Origin: a bacterium
GTDB taxonomy: Bacteria > Myxococcota_A > Bradymonadia > UBA7976 > UBA1532
NCBI GenBank assembly: GCA_030426085.1
Contig: JAUHYW010000047.1
Span: 1-64,000 of the forward strand
Direction of reading: 5' to 3'
Length of the DNA stretch: 64,000 nucleotides
The notes below the pieces were generated by a model, which saw nothing but the letters and a program-made list of their open reading frames with translations, had not been told where the DNA came from and did not search any database. The number at the start of each line of letters is the position of its first letter. Within the stretch, counting starts at the first letter, position 1. Positions 54,270 to 64,000 of this stretch are shown here, one piece after another. The position numbers and the translations under genes were made by a program.

Positions 54270-55310
54270 ATGCCCGCCCGCATATTGGCCATCTCGACCG
54301 CGACGCCGCCGGTGGCGTACAGCCAGCGGGAGCTGTTCGATACCATCTTCTCCAAGTGGTACGCCGACATCCCCGACGCCGAGAAGCTGTTCATGAACAC
54401 GACGGTGCAGCAGCGCTACACCTCGTGGACCCCCGAGCAGCTCACCAGCCGGGTGCTGTCGACCGCCGAGCGCATCGAGCTGTGGGACGAGTCGACCATG
54501 GCCATGGGTCGGCGGCTGCTCAGCGACATCTTCCAGCAGGTCGACAAGTCCCGGATCGGGTCGTTCGTGATGGCCACCTGCACCGGCTACGTGGGCCCGA
54601 GCCCCGAGCTGCGGCTGGCCGGCGAGTTCGGGCTGTCGGCGGGGCTGCGGCGAACGTTCATCGGGCACATGGGCTGCTACGCGGCCTTCAACGTGATGAA
54701 GACGGCGCTCGACAGCGTGCACGCCCGCCCCGACGAGCTGGTGCTGGCCAACGCCAGCGAGGTCTGCACGGTGCACCTGCGGCCCGAGGCGACCCGGGAG
54801 CAGGTGGTGACCCACGCGCTCTTCGGCGACGCGGCGGCCTCGCTGGTGCTGGGGTCGGTCGACGAGCCGGGGGACGGGCCGATCATCCTGCGCACCCGCA
54901 CCGAGACGGTCTACGAGACCACCGAGATGATGACCTGGACGATCACCGACACCGGGTTCCGCATGACCCTGTCGCCGTACGTGCCGTTCATCCTCGGGGA
55001 GAAGATCGGGCCGCTCATCGAGGCCCTGTGCGCCGAGGAGGGCATCGCCGTCGGCGACATCCGGTGGTGGGGCATCCACCCCGGCGGGCCCAAGATCGTG
55101 GACTTCATCGGCAACGAGATGGGGCTCTCCGACGCTCAGCTCCGCGCCAGCCGGCACGTCCTGGCCAACTACGGCAACTGCTCGTCGGCCACGATCCTGC
55201 TGGTGCTCGAAGAGATCATGAAGACCGACCGGCCCGCGCCCGGTGACTACGGGGTGCTGACGGGCTTCGGCCCGGGCCTGACGATGGAGAGCACGCTGAT
55301 CCGGTTCTGA
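54270..55310 (+). CDS. Type III polyketide synthase (chalcone/alkylresorcinol synthase-like)
   Basis: Protein of 346 residues with thiolase fold. The catalytic triad is intact: Cys136 (GHMGCYAAF), His270 (GIHPGGPKI) and Asn303 (NYGNCSSATI). It condenses an acyl starter with malonyl-CoA units and cyclises the chain. With a fatty acyl-AMP ligase and an ACP beside it, the starter is probably a long-chain acyl group, giving an alkylresorcinol, alkylpyrone or acylphloroglucinol lipid. The sequence is closer to bacterial PhlD/ArsB-type enzymes than to plant CHS by general appearance; cyclisation mode cannot be told. Confidence 0.93.
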   Translation: MPARILAISTATPPVAYSQRELFDTIFSKWYADIPDAEKLFMNTTVQQRYTSWTPEQLTSRVLSTAERIELWDESTMAMGRRLLSDIFQQVDKSRIGSFVMATCTGYVGPSPELRLAGEFGLSAGLRRTFIGHMGCYAAFNVMKTALDSVHARPDELVLANASEVCTVHLRPEATREQVVTHALFGDAAASLVLGSVDEPGDGPIILRTRTETVYETTEMMTWTITDTGFRMTLSPYVPFILGEKIGPLIEALCAEEGIAVGDIRWWGIHPGGPKIVDFIGNEMGLSDAQLRASRHVLANYGNCSSATILLVLEEIMKTDRPAPGDYGVLTGFGPGLTMESTLIRF

Positions 55311-55370
55311 TGCCGGCGCGCCCCGGGGTGCCGCCGGGGCCGGCGGGTCGGTTGCGGGGGGGAGAGAGGC

Positions 55371-57143
55371 ATGACGCCGAGCGACGCCGATTCGGTTTTC
55401 CTGGGCCCCGGCATCGGGGTCCATCCGCAGCGCCGGGGGGCGGGCGACGCCCCGGTCGACGGCCCCACCTTCGAGTCCTGCGCCGAGGCGCTGGTCTGGC
55501 GGGGCACCCACGAGGCGGAGCGCATCGCCTACTTCTTCGCCGGCCCCGACACCCGGACCAGCGCGGTGACCTACGGGCAGCTGCTCGAGCAGGCCCAGCA
55601 GTTCGCCGCGACCTTCCTCGAGTCGGGGGTCGCGCCCGGCGATCGGGTCATCATCAGTATGGACACCAGCTTCAAGCTGGTGGCGGCCTTCCTCGGCTGC
55701 GGGCTGGCGGGCATCGCCCCGGTCATGCAATCGCTGCCGCTCGGCGCGGCCAACGTGCCCATCTGGAGCCGCAAGCTCTCGGCGGCGATCGAGACGGTCG
55801 ACGCCCGGGCGGTGCTCGTCGACAGCATGGTGGCCCTCGCCGCCCGGGAGCCGGTGTCGAGCGCCGAGAAGTGCGCGCTGCTGACCCCCCACAAGCTGGC
55901 CGACGCCCGGCCGTTCGAGCCGCCGAAGCTGGCCGACGACGACCTGGTCTACGTGCAGTTCACCTCGGGCACGACCGCCCACCAGAAGGCGGTGGCGATC
56001 ACCCACGGCCCGCTGATGGCCAACATCCGGGCGATCAGCGGCTACCTGTCGGTCGATCCGTCGAACTTCGGGGTCTTCTGGCTGCCGCTCTTCCACGACA
56101 TGGGGCTGGTCTCGGGGGTGCAGATCCCGCTGCTCGGCGGGGCGCCGTCGCTGCTCATGTCGCCGCTGGCGTTCATCTTCACCCCCCGCTCGTGGCTGTG
56201 GGGCATCCATTACTTCCGGGGCACCCACAGCGCGGCGCCCAACTTCGCCTATCACATCTGCGCCCACCGGCTGACCGAGGCCGACACCGAGGGGCTCGAC
56301 CTGTCGAGCTGGCGCAAGACCCAGAACGGGGCCGAGTTCATCCACGCCGAGACCATCGAGGCCTGGCAGCGGCGGTTCGGGCCCCACGGCTTCGACCCGA
56401 AGACGATGTCGGCGGTCTACGGCATGGCCGAGTGCGTACTGGCGGCGACCTTCCCCGCGGCCGACGCCGCGCCGCAGTGGGACGAGATCGACGTCGAGCG
56501 GCTCTCCAAGGAGGGGGTCGCCTGGCCGGCGGGGCCCGAGACGACCCGCAGCCGCAAGGTGGTCGCGGTGGGCGGGCCCTTCCCCGAGCACGACGTGCGG
56601 GTGGTCGACGACGGCGGTGAGCCGGTGCCCGAGCGCCACCTGGGCCACGTCCAGCTCCAGGGGCCGTCGGTGACCCCGGGCTACATCGGCGACCCCGAGG
56701 CGACGGCCGATCTGCTGCGCGAGGGCTGGCTGCACACCGGCGACACCGGCTACCTCGCCGGGGGGCAGCTGCACGTCTACGGCCGCAGCAAGGACATCAT
56801 CATCAAGGCCGGCCGCAACTATCAGCCGGAGAGCATCGAGCGGGCGGCGGCGGCGGTGAAGGGGGTCCGGGCGGGCTGCGTGGCGGCGTTCGGGGTGCAG
56901 AACGAGGTCGAGGGCACCGAGGATCTGGTCGTGGTCTTCGAGACCCGGCTGAAGGATCCGGCCGAGATCCAGCGCATGATCCGGGAGGTCGGCGCCGCCA
57001 TCAAGCGCGAGGCGGGGCTGGCCCCCAACCGGCTGGTGCCCATCGCCAAGAGCACCCTGCCCAAGACCACCAGCGGCAAGCTGCGCCGGGCCGAGACCCG
57101 GCGGCAGTACCTGGCCGAGACGCTGTCGGTGCTGACCTCGTGA
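55371..57143 (+). CDS. Fatty acyl-AMP ligase (FAAL-like AMP-dependent ligase)
   Basis: Protein of 590 residues; ATG after GGAGAGAGG. ATP-dependent activation of a fatty acid as acyl-AMP for loading on ACP. Motifs: VQFTSGTTAHQKAVAITH (P-loop), WLPLFHDMGLVSGVQIPLL and FAYHICAHRL are typical of FAAL rather than acyl-CoA ligase; GYIGDPEATADLLREGWLHTGD, GRSKDIIIKAGRNYQPESIE, and the terminal Lys in TTSGKLRRAE follow. Located 60 bases after the PKS. The downstream gene starts within its stop (GTGA). Confidence 0.92.
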   Translation: MTPSDADSVFLGPGIGVHPQRRGAGDAPVDGPTFESCAEALVWRGTHEAERIAYFFAGPDTRTSAVTYGQLLEQAQQFAATFLESGVAPGDRVIISMDTSFKLVAAFLGCGLAGIAPVMQSLPLGAANVPIWSRKLSAAIETVDARAVLVDSMVALAAREPVSSAEKCALLTPHKLADARPFEPPKLADDDLVYVQFTSGTTAHQKAVAITHGPLMANIRAISGYLSVDPSNFGVFWLPLFHDMGLVSGVQIPLLGGAPSLLMSPLAFIFTPRSWLWGIHYFRGTHSAAPNFAYHICAHRLTEADTEGLDLSSWRKTQNGAEFIHAETIEAWQRRFGPHGFDPKTMSAVYGMAECVLAATFPAADAAPQWDEIDVERLSKEGVAWPAGPETTRSRKVVAVGGPFPEHDVRVVDDGGEPVPERHLGHVQLQGPSVTPGYIGDPEATADLLREGWLHTGDTGYLAGGQLHVYGRSKDIIIKAGRNYQPESIERAAAAVKGVRAGCVAAFGVQNEVEGTEDLVVVFETRLKDPAEIQRMIREVGAAIKREAGLAPNRLVPIAKSTLPKTTSGKLRRAETRRQYLAETLSVLTS

Positions 57144-58696
57144 TCAACCGCATCCTGACCCTCGAGCGGCGCACCCGGGCCCAGCCCGACGACCCCGACG
57201 TGTGGTGTGATCTGGCCGAGGCCCGCTTGCAGGAGGGGCAGCGCATCGAGGCGCTGTCGGCGGCCGAGGCGGCGGCCCAGAGCCGCATCGCCTCGGCGGC
57301 GCAGTGGGTCCGCATCGGCGATCTGTTCCGCGACCTGTCCCTGCCCGACCACGCCCGCCAGATGTACGTCGAGGGCTGCGAGCGCGACCTGCGCTCGGCG
57401 GTGGCCCGGGCCCGCCTCGGCGAGAGCCTGCTGGCCGAGGGCAACGCCGAGCAGGCGGCCAACCTGTTCGCGGTGGGGGCCTGGCTCGACCCCGACGCGC
57501 CCGAGCTGCGGGTGGCGCTCGCCCGGGCCCTCATCGGGTTCGAGCGGCTCGAGGAGGCCCGCGAGCAGCTCATGCTCACCGTCGAGGTCCACCCCGGCGC
57601 GGTGCCGGCGTGGCTGCTGCTGGCCGACCTGCACCTCGACCGGGGCGAGTCGGCCCAGGCGTTCGCGGTGCTGCGCCGGGGCAGCGCGGCGGCGCCCGGC
57701 GACCGGGGGCTGGGGCTGCGGCTGGCCCGGCTGCTGCTCGACGCCGGCTTCACCCGGGACGCGATCGCGACCCTCGAAGGCGTCGCCCGACAGCACCCCG
57801 ACGCCGAGGTGCTCGAGCTGCTCGTCGACGCCCGGGTGGCGGCCGGCGAGCGGGCGGGCGCGATCGCGACGCTGCGCCAGCTCCGGCTCAAGGCCCGCAC
57901 CCCCCAGAGCGCGGCCCGGCTCGGGGCGCTGCTCAAGGCCGACGAGCAGTTCGAGGAGGCGGTGCCCCTGCTGCGCGAGGCGGCGGTCGAGGTGGACGAT
58001 CCGTCGGTCTACGTCGACCTCGGCCGATGCCTGCTGGCGCTCGAGCGGCCGGAGCAGGCCCTCGACGCGGCGGAGGACGGCATCGCCCGCTTCGGCGAGA
58101 CCCGGGCCCTCGGGCGGCTGCTGGACAAGGCCCGCTCGGCCTCGGGGCAGGGCTCGCTCACCGACGGGGACCCCTCGCTCGATCAGTCCCTCGCCGGCCC
58201 CGACTCGGCCTTCGCCGGCAACCTGCGCCAGTTCAAGGTGCCCGACCTGCTCGAGTTCCTGCGCATGAACCAGCGCACCGGCGTGCTGCGGCTGATCTCG
58301 GAGGGCCGCATGGGTGAGATCCACCTGTACGGGGGCCGGCTGGCGAGCGCGAGCACCTCCGGCACGACCCGGCTGGCCGAGATCCTCGCCACCGGGGGGC
58401 ACGTCGACCCGGCGGGCCTCGAAGAGGCGATGCGGGCGGCCGAGCCGGGGCGGGTGCCGCTGCCCCAGGCGCTGCTCGACGCGGGGCTGATCGAGGCCGC
58501 CGCGCTGCGCCCCCTGCTCGACGGGCGGATCCAGGAGGCGGTGGGCGACATCCTCGCCTGGACCGACGGGCACTTCGCCTTCGAGGCCGACGAGGACGAG
58601 CCCGATCCGCCGGCCATCCTGTTCGACACCGGCATGATGATGCTCGAGGCGTTCCGCTTGCAGGACGAGAAGCAGTGGGCCGAGCGTGAGGGCTGA
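57140..58696 (+). CDS. TPR protein with C-terminal DUF4388 (PATAN) domain
   Basis: Protein of 518 residues with GTG start overlapping the FAAL stop. The first 340 residues are tetratricopeptide-like helical repeats (for example DVWCDLAEARLQEGQRIEAL). Residues about 356-500 form a DUF4388/PATAN domain: FAGNLRQFKVPDLLEFLRMN, GVLRLISEGRMGEIHLYGGR and WTDGHFAFEADEDE. PATAN-TPR proteins act in surface motility and polarity systems in myxobacteria and cyanobacteria. Overlap with FAAL is striking; whether it serves PKS or the PilT-like gene downstream is unclear. Confidence 0.88.
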   Translation: MINRILTLERRTRAQPDDPDVWCDLAEARLQEGQRIEALSAAEAAAQSRIASAAQWVRIGDLFRDLSLPDHARQMYVEGCERDLRSAVARARLGESLLAEGNAEQAANLFAVGAWLDPDAPELRVALARALIGFERLEEAREQLMLTVEVHPGAVPAWLLLADLHLDRGESAQAFAVLRRGSAAAPGDRGLGLRLARLLLDAGFTRDAIATLEGVARQHPDAEVLELLVDARVAAGERAGAIATLRQLRLKARTPQSAARLGALLKADEQFEEAVPLLREAAVEVDDPSVYVDLGRCLLALERPEQALDAAEDGIARFGETRALGRLLDKARSASGQGSLTDGDPSLDQSLAGPDSAFAGNLRQFKVPDLLEFLRMNQRTGVLRLISEGRMGEIHLYGGRLASASTSGTTRLAEILATGGHVDPAGLEEAMRAAEPGRVPLPQALLDAGLIEAAALRPLLDGRIQEAVGDILAWTDGHFAFEADEDEPDPPAILFDTGMMMLEAFRLQDEKQWAEREG

Positions 58697-58727
58697 ATCC
58701 GGGGGCCGGGTGCTGTAGATTGGCCGG

Positions 58728-59837
58728 GTGATCGACCTGCCGTCCATCCTCAAGGTCGCCGTCGAGAACGGGGCCAGCGACGTGCACCTCAAGGCCGGGC
58801 TGCCCCCGCTCTTCCGGGTGGCCGGGGCGCTGGTGCCGCTGCGCAACGGGCCCCGCATGACCTCCGAGGTGCTGGCCGGCTTCTTCAAGGAGATGGCCGC
58901 CCCGCCGGTGCGCGAGGAGCTCCAGCGCAACCGGGAGGTCGACTTCGCCTTCGCCGCGCCGACCCTGGGGCGGTTCCGGGTGGCGGCGTTCCAGCAGCGG
59001 CAGACCCTGGCCCTGGCGCTGCGGGTGGTGCCGTCCGAGATCCGGTCGATCGACGCGCTGAAGCTGCCCACCGTGGTCAAGCGCATCGCCAACGAGCAGC
59101 GGGGGTTGGTGCTGGTCACCGGCGCGACCGGCTCGGGCAAGAGCACGACGCTGGCGGCGATGATCGAGCAGATCAACAACCAGCGCACGGCCCACATCCT
59201 CACGATCGAGGATCCGGTCGAGTTCCTGTTCCGCGACCGGCGCAGCATCGTCAACCAGCGCGAGGTCGGGCTCGACACCCGCTCCTTCGCCCGGGCCCTG
59301 CGCTCGGCGCTGCGCCAGGACCCGGACGTGATCCTGGTCGGCGAGATGCGTGACCGGGAGACCATCGAGACGGCGCTGACCGCGGCCGAGACGGGGCACC
59401 TGGTGCTCAGCACGCTGCACACCGTCGACGCCGCCGAGACGATCAGCCGCATCGTGCACAGCTTCCCGCCCCACCAGCACCAGCAGATCCGGCTGGCGTG
59501 CGCCGCCTCGATCCGGGCGGTCATCAGCCAGCGGCTGCTCAAGCGGGCCGACGGCCGGGGGCGGGTCGCGGCGCTCGAGGTCATGCTGGCCACCGCCCGG
59601 GTCCGGGAGCTGATCGCCGAGGAGGGCCGGCTGACCGAGCTGCGCGAGGCGATGGCCGAGGGCCACCAGTCGTATGGCATGCAGACCTTCGATCAGGCGC
59701 TGATGTCGCTCTTGCGCGGCGGCCTGATCGACAAGGACGAGGCGCTGCGCAACTGCACCAACAAGGACGACTTCCTGCTGCGGCTGGCGGGGGTCTCGGG
59801 CACCAGCGACGTGCAATGGCAGGGGTTCGATCAATGA
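58728..59837 (+). CDS. PilT/PilU-like twitching-motility ATPase
   Basis: Protein of 369 residues, GTG start. Hexameric ATPase of the type IV pilus retraction family. Walker A TGATGSGKST is near residues 131-140, the Asp box is LTIEDPVEFLF, Walker B is DPDVILVGEMRD, and the His box is TGHLVLSTLHT. The N-terminal PAS-like domain has GASDVHLKAGLPPLFRV. Chromosomal company with a PATAN-TPR gene supports a motility or pilus-related role. The retraction-specific C-terminal AIRNLI motif of PilT is not obvious, so PilU-type function is possible. Confidence 0.9.
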   Translation: MIDLPSILKVAVENGASDVHLKAGLPPLFRVAGALVPLRNGPRMTSEVLAGFFKEMAAPPVREELQRNREVDFAFAAPTLGRFRVAAFQQRQTLALALRVVPSEIRSIDALKLPTVVKRIANEQRGLVLVTGATGSGKSTTLAAMIEQINNQRTAHILTIEDPVEFLFRDRRSIVNQREVGLDTRSFARALRSALRQDPDVILVGEMRDRETIETALTAAETGHLVLSTLHTVDAAETISRIVHSFPPHQHQQIRLACAASIRAVISQRLLKRADGRGRVAALEVMLATARVRELIAEEGRLTELREAMAEGHQSYGMQTFDQALMSLLRGGLIDKDEALRNCTNKDDFLLRLAGVSGTSDVQWQGFDQ

Positions 59838-61186
59838 GACGGGCGCCGTCGAGGCCGCCGTGGGCGCTGCTGTGCCTGCTCTTGCTCTGCGCGCCGCTCG
59901 AGGCGACCGCCGACCTGCGGCTGGCGATCGGTGATCTGGCCGGGGGGCGCACCGGGCGCAAGCAGCTCATCCAGTGGCAACGGGCGCTCAAGCGGCTGGG
60001 CGGGGTGCGCATCCAGTCCACCGGCGACTTCAAGAAGCAGGCCCGGGCGATGCAGGCCCAGGACGTCATCCCCCAGGACGCCCGGGCGCTGACCGACGTC
60101 TGCGCGGTGCTCGAGGTGGACGTGGTGGTCTACGGCTCGGTGGTCCGGGCCGACCAGCGGACCTGGCCCGGCTCGTCGGCCGACGACCGGGTGATGCTGG
60201 TCTCGATCTACTCGGGCAAGGACGGCCGCTTCGTCGCCGAAGAGATCGTGGAGGTGCCCCGGGGGCGGCTGACCACCGCGGTGTGGCGCCAGGCGGCGGT
60301 AGCGGTCGAGCCCTATCTGGGCGAGGCGTCGGTGGCCGGCGCGCCCGAGCCGGACATGCGCTTCGACACCATCCCGGTCGACCCCACGCCCCCGCCGCGC
60401 CCGGCGGTGCGCGAGCGGACCGAGACCCCCGAGGACTTCACCCCCGGCCCGAAGCACCCGCTGTTCCGGCTGCACGTCGGGCTGGCGCTCCTGTCGCGGG
60501 ACTTCGACTACACCGCCGCCCCCGAGTCGCCGCTCTTCGCCGAGGGCGGCATCCAGTACGCCTCGGCGATCGTGCCCGGGCTGGCCCTCGACGTCGAAGC
60601 CTACCCCCTCGCCCGGCTGGTGGAGGGCGCCGGCCGAGGCATCGGGCTCGGCCTGCGCTTCGAGAAGGTCTTCCTCGAGACCGAGCAGACGGTGACCGGC
60701 CCCGACGGCGAGCAGACGGTGGCCACCCTCGAGACCAGCCACAGCCATGTGCTGCTGCGGGCGCTGTATCGCTACGTCTTCGGCGGCGGGGCCGAGGTCT
60801 TCGGCCAGCTCGGGGTGGGCTTCCTCGGCTTCGAGATCCAGGAGAACCCGGAGTACAACGGGGTCAGCTACACTTACCTGACGCTCGGCGCGGGCGGTCA
60901 CATCCCGCTGGGCACGCCGATGGTCGCCATCGACCTGCGGGCCTCGCTGCTGCCGTACGTCGGGGTGGGCGACACGGTCGACGAGCTGGGCGCCGAGGCG
61001 TCGAGCCTCGGCTATCGGCTGTACGGCGGGGTGGCCTCGGTGGTCGGCGCGATCAGCTTGCAGTTCGGGGTCGAGTACACCGGCATCGGCACCGACATCA
61101 CCGGCGAGGGGCGCGGCGGGCGGCTGGGCGTCGAATCCACCGACCGCTATATCGGGGCGCGCTTGATGGGCGGCTACCGTTTCTGA
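59834..61186 (+). CDS. Outer-membrane beta-barrel-like protein
   Basis: Protein of 450 residues, start codon overlapping the PilT-like stop (ATGA). Signal peptide MRRAPSRPPWALLCLLLLC followed by a soluble N-terminal domain of about 150 residues (DLRLAIGDLAGGRTGRKQLI, resembling a periplasmic binding-type fold), a Pro-rich hinge and a C-terminal region of alternating beta strands ending in RYIGARLMGGYRF, where the final Phe is typical of outer-membrane proteins. The gene may provide an envelope partner for the ATPase, an inference from overlap only. Confidence 0.75.
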   Translation: MRRAPSRPPWALLCLLLLCAPLEATADLRLAIGDLAGGRTGRKQLIQWQRALKRLGGVRIQSTGDFKKQARAMQAQDVIPQDARALTDVCAVLEVDVVVYGSVVRADQRTWPGSSADDRVMLVSIYSGKDGRFVAEEIVEVPRGRLTTAVWRQAAVAVEPYLGEASVAGAPEPDMRFDTIPVDPTPPPRPAVRERTETPEDFTPGPKHPLFRLHVGLALLSRDFDYTAAPESPLFAEGGIQYASAIVPGLALDVEAYPLARLVEGAGRGIGLGLRFEKVFLETEQTVTGPDGEQTVATLETSHSHVLLRALYRYVFGGGAEVFGQLGVGFLGFEIQENPEYNGVSYTYLTLGAGGHIPLGTPMVAIDLRASLLPYVGVGDTVDELGAEASSLGYRLYGGVASVVGAISLQFGVEYTGIGTDITGEGRGGRLGVESTDRYIGARLMGGYRF

Positions 61187-61240
61187 CAGAGTCGATCCGG
61201 GCGGTCCCGAGCGGCGACCGCCGGTCAAAAGCGGGGCCCC

Positions 61241-62131
61241 GTGGATCTCGACGCCCTCATCGCCGAAGTGGGAGCCGACGCCGTCGCGCGCTTCCGCCGC
61301 CCGAGCATGGATCGGGCAGCGGCGGAGCGGGCCCTGGCCGAGCTGAGAGCCCGACTGCCCGCCCAGCCGGGCCCGCCCGAGGCCCCTCGGGCGCCGCGCG
61401 CCGCCCGATCGGAGCGCCCGTACCCTCCGCTGCCCGCGCCCCCGTCCGTCTCCGGCCCGTCGGGGTCGGGCGGCGACGGCAGCGACCGGGTCCGCTCGCT
61501 GCGGGCGGCGGCCCGGCGGGTGACCGGCGGTCAGCGGCCGGTGCAGCCCCGGGCGGCGCGCGACCGGGACACCGTCGACCACGAGCCCGACCCCTTCCTC
61601 GATCAGGACCGCCGGGTCATGCGCCACGGGGCCCCGTCGGCCCCCCGCTCGGCCCTGCTGCGCCCCCCGAGCCGCCCGCTGCCCCGGGTCTCGCCGCCGA
61701 CCCCGGCCCCCGAGCCGGCCTCGCCGACCCGGGCGGCGATGGGCGCGCTGTTCGACGACGACTCCAACAACGGGCTGGTGCTCTTCGGCGAGGGCTCGGA
61801 CGCCCCGGACGGCTTCGGGCCCCAGGCGGGCACCGATCCGGCGATCGCGCCGCTGCCCGAGGACGGGCCGGAGGGGCCCTCCGAGCGCACGATGGACGAC
61901 CTGGGGCGGCCGCTCTCGGGCGGGGCCCCGGTCGAAGGCGCCTCGGGCGAGCCGCAGCTCGCCGGGGCCGAGGAGCCGATGCCGATGGACGTGCCCGCCG
62001 CGCCGTTCGGCTTCGGGCCGGGCGACGCCGAGCCGACCCGGGTCGACCGCAACCCCGCCGAGCGCCACGCCCCGGGGCACCTGAGCGAGGCGGTGGTCGT
62101 CAGCAGCGTGCGCAAGCTCTTCCGCCGCTGA
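61241..62131 (+). CDS. Proline/arginine-rich cytoplasmic protein, unknown
   Basis: Protein of 296 residues with GTG start. A short N-terminal helical segment (MDLDALIAEVGADAVARF) is followed by long Pro/Ala/Arg-rich disordered stretches with a conserved-looking patch ALFDDDSNNGLVLFGEG, and a basic C-terminus SSVRKLFRR. No domain recognised. The frame is open and codon use is normal. It converges with the minus-strand gene 10 bases away. Confidence 0.65.
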   Translation: MDLDALIAEVGADAVARFRRPSMDRAAAERALAELRARLPAQPGPPEAPRAPRAARSERPYPPLPAPPSVSGPSGSGGDGSDRVRSLRAAARRVTGGQRPVQPRAARDRDTVDHEPDPFLDQDRRVMRHGAPSAPRSALLRPPSRPLPRVSPPTPAPEPASPTRAAMGALFDDDSNNGLVLFGEGSDAPDGFGPQAGTDPAIAPLPEDGPEGPSERTMDDLGRPLSGGAPVEGASGEPQLAGAEEPMPMDVPAAPFGFGPGDAEPTRVDRNPAERHAPGHLSEAVVVSSVRKLFRR

Positions 62132-62141
62132 GCCCGGGTTT

Positions 62142-62816
62142 TCAGCCCGCGGTGTAGACCGCCCAGGCCCGCATCACCTGCACCATCGACTCGGTGGTCT
62201 CGGCCCGGCCGGGCGCCATCTCCTCTTCGCCGAGCACCAGGATCAGCCGCCAGCGACCGGGCCGTTCGAAAAGCGCCCGGGCGTCGGCGAGCACCCGATA
62301 GACCCCGCTGGCGTCCCGCTGCACGGTCGCGTCGGTGACCCGGCGCAGCGGCCCGTCGCGCAGGCCGGCCCACAGCGAGAGCGGGGGCGGGGCCGAGACG
62401 GGGCCCGAGGGGCGGGCGATGAGCTCGAGGCGGTCGTCGGGGCCGAAGACCGGCTCCGCGCCGACCCCCTGGCCGGCGACGCCGCCGTGGGGGCCGTCGA
62501 GGTGGTAGACCGGGGGCGCGGTGACCCCCAGCGGGTCGATGCCGTCGCGCAGGGGGTCGGGGCCGCCGGCGATGCGGCGGGCGATGTCCCGGGCCGACTT
62601 GGAGCGGCGCAGCGCCGAGAGCTGATCGCGCACGTCGGCCGGCAGGTCGAGCCGGTCGAGCAGCGCGGCCTCGGCGTCGGGATCGAGCCGGCCGGCGACG
62701 AGGTCGCGGAGCTGGGCGCTGTCGATCGTCTCATCGGGCCCGGCGCCCGCGGCCAGCGCCACCCGCAGCGCGCCGAGCGCCGCCGCCATCTCCGCCTCTC
62801 GACCCCCGTCGCTCAT
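62142..62816 (-). CDS. Unknown protein with anti-sigma-like N-terminal helices
   Basis: Protein of 224 residues, ATG at 62814-62816. The N-terminal 70 residues ([25 protein letters not shown] and [12 protein letters not shown]) recall the helical ends of anti-sigma-factor-like proteins without the zinc His-Cys motif, and no membrane helix is present. The C-terminal half is beta-rich ([25 protein letters not shown]). No function assigned. Divergent from the Glu-Gly lipoprotein gene at 63018. Confidence 0.65.
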   Translation of the reverse strand: MSDGGREAEMAAALGALRVALAAGAGPDETIDSAQLRDLVAGRLDPDAEAALLDRLDLPADVRDQLSALRRSKSARDIARRIAGGPDPLRDGIDPLGVTAPPVYHLDGPHGGVAGQGVGAEPVFGPDDRLELIARPSGPVSAPPPLSLWAGLRDGPLRRVTDATVQRDASGVYRVLADARALFERPGRWRLILVLGEEEMAPGRAETTESMVQVMRAWAVYTAG

Positions 62817-63017
62817 CGGCGCCTCCCGCGCAGGGCAGCCAGTGCCCGGACAGTTGTAACCCGCGGGCGCCCGGGGCGAAAGCGCGCCGCTCGAACGCCG
62901 AGCGAGCGGGGGCCCGGGGCGGCGGATCCGGTTCTTCCTGTCATGTAATATGGTGGCGTCACTCGAATCACGATCATCGGATGGCGGCCGGGGAGCCGCC
63001 CGCATGAAGGGGGAGCC

Positions 63018-64000
<983 letters not shown>

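Overview
The window is a GC-rich bacterial chromosome segment that most resembles a marine member of the Myxococcota/Bradymonadota. That inference rests on gene content: exported lipoproteins with Asp/Pro/Ala-rich linkers, 13 MopE-type Cys/Asp motifs in one protein, thrombospondin type-3 and Asp-box repeats, a degenerate MYXO-CTERM-like tail, two transmembrane Ser/Thr kinases (one with an altered catalytic site), a TPR-DUF4388 protein, TatT-type TRAP genes, and a full Na+-pumping NQR operon. No phage, insertion sequence, CRISPR array, rRNA or plasmid gene was seen.

Layout. 1-3253 (minus): partial gene, TSP3-repeat protein, Asp-box (BNR-like) exported protein. 3396-9648 (plus): a MotA/TolQ-like channel protein with a roughly 1000-residue coiled-coil tail, a bacterial actin strikingly close to eukaryotic actin (7171-8157), a MotB/OmpA-like partner and a DUF2894-like protein. 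9700-18077 (plus): DUF2400 Fe-S protein, two lipoproteins (one a clan-A glycosidase-like protein), Ser/Thr kinase, ECF sigma factor and a CarH/LitR-like MerR-B12 regulator. 18097-22975: tandem DUF4399 lipoprotein (minus) and a TatT-DctP-DctQM TRAP transporter (plus). 22979-27349 (minus): nucleotidyltransferase pair, MscS channel, 4'-phosphopantetheinyl transferase. 27423-31739 (plus): 1438-residue repeat lipoprotein. 31946-39235 (plus): nqrABCDEF-apbE-nqrM. 39272-47063 (minus): VCBS-repeat lipoprotein, PEGA protein, predicted pseudokinase. 47244-50939: tRNA-Leu(GAG) (plus), and gapA-pgk-tpiA-secG (minus). 51134-53403 (plus): two unrecognised genes. 53650-61186 (plus): ACP, type III polyketide synthase, fatty acyl-AMP ligase, TPR-DUF4388 protein, PilT-like ATPase, outer-membrane protein. 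61241-64000: three poorly characterised genes, the last a lipoprotein with a Glu-Gly repeat that runs off the window.

How the genes may work together. The standout is the actin embedded in a MotAB-like cassette. Its neighbours suggest an ion-driven envelope complex with a long cytoplasmic tail; the actin lacks the DNase-loop segment and carries changes at residues equivalent to Gln137 and Asp157 of beta-actin. The ACP-type III PKS-FAAL set looks like a compact route to an alkyl-phenolic or pyrone lipid, and the stand-alone phosphopantetheinyl transferase at 26612-27349 could activate its ACP. The ECF sigma and the AdoCbl-type regulator next to it resemble light-response pairs. NQR supplies a sodium gradient, with its flavinylation (ApbE) and iron-site maturation (NqrM) factors in the same operon. 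Function statements come from recognised motifs and family knowledge; no database search was run.
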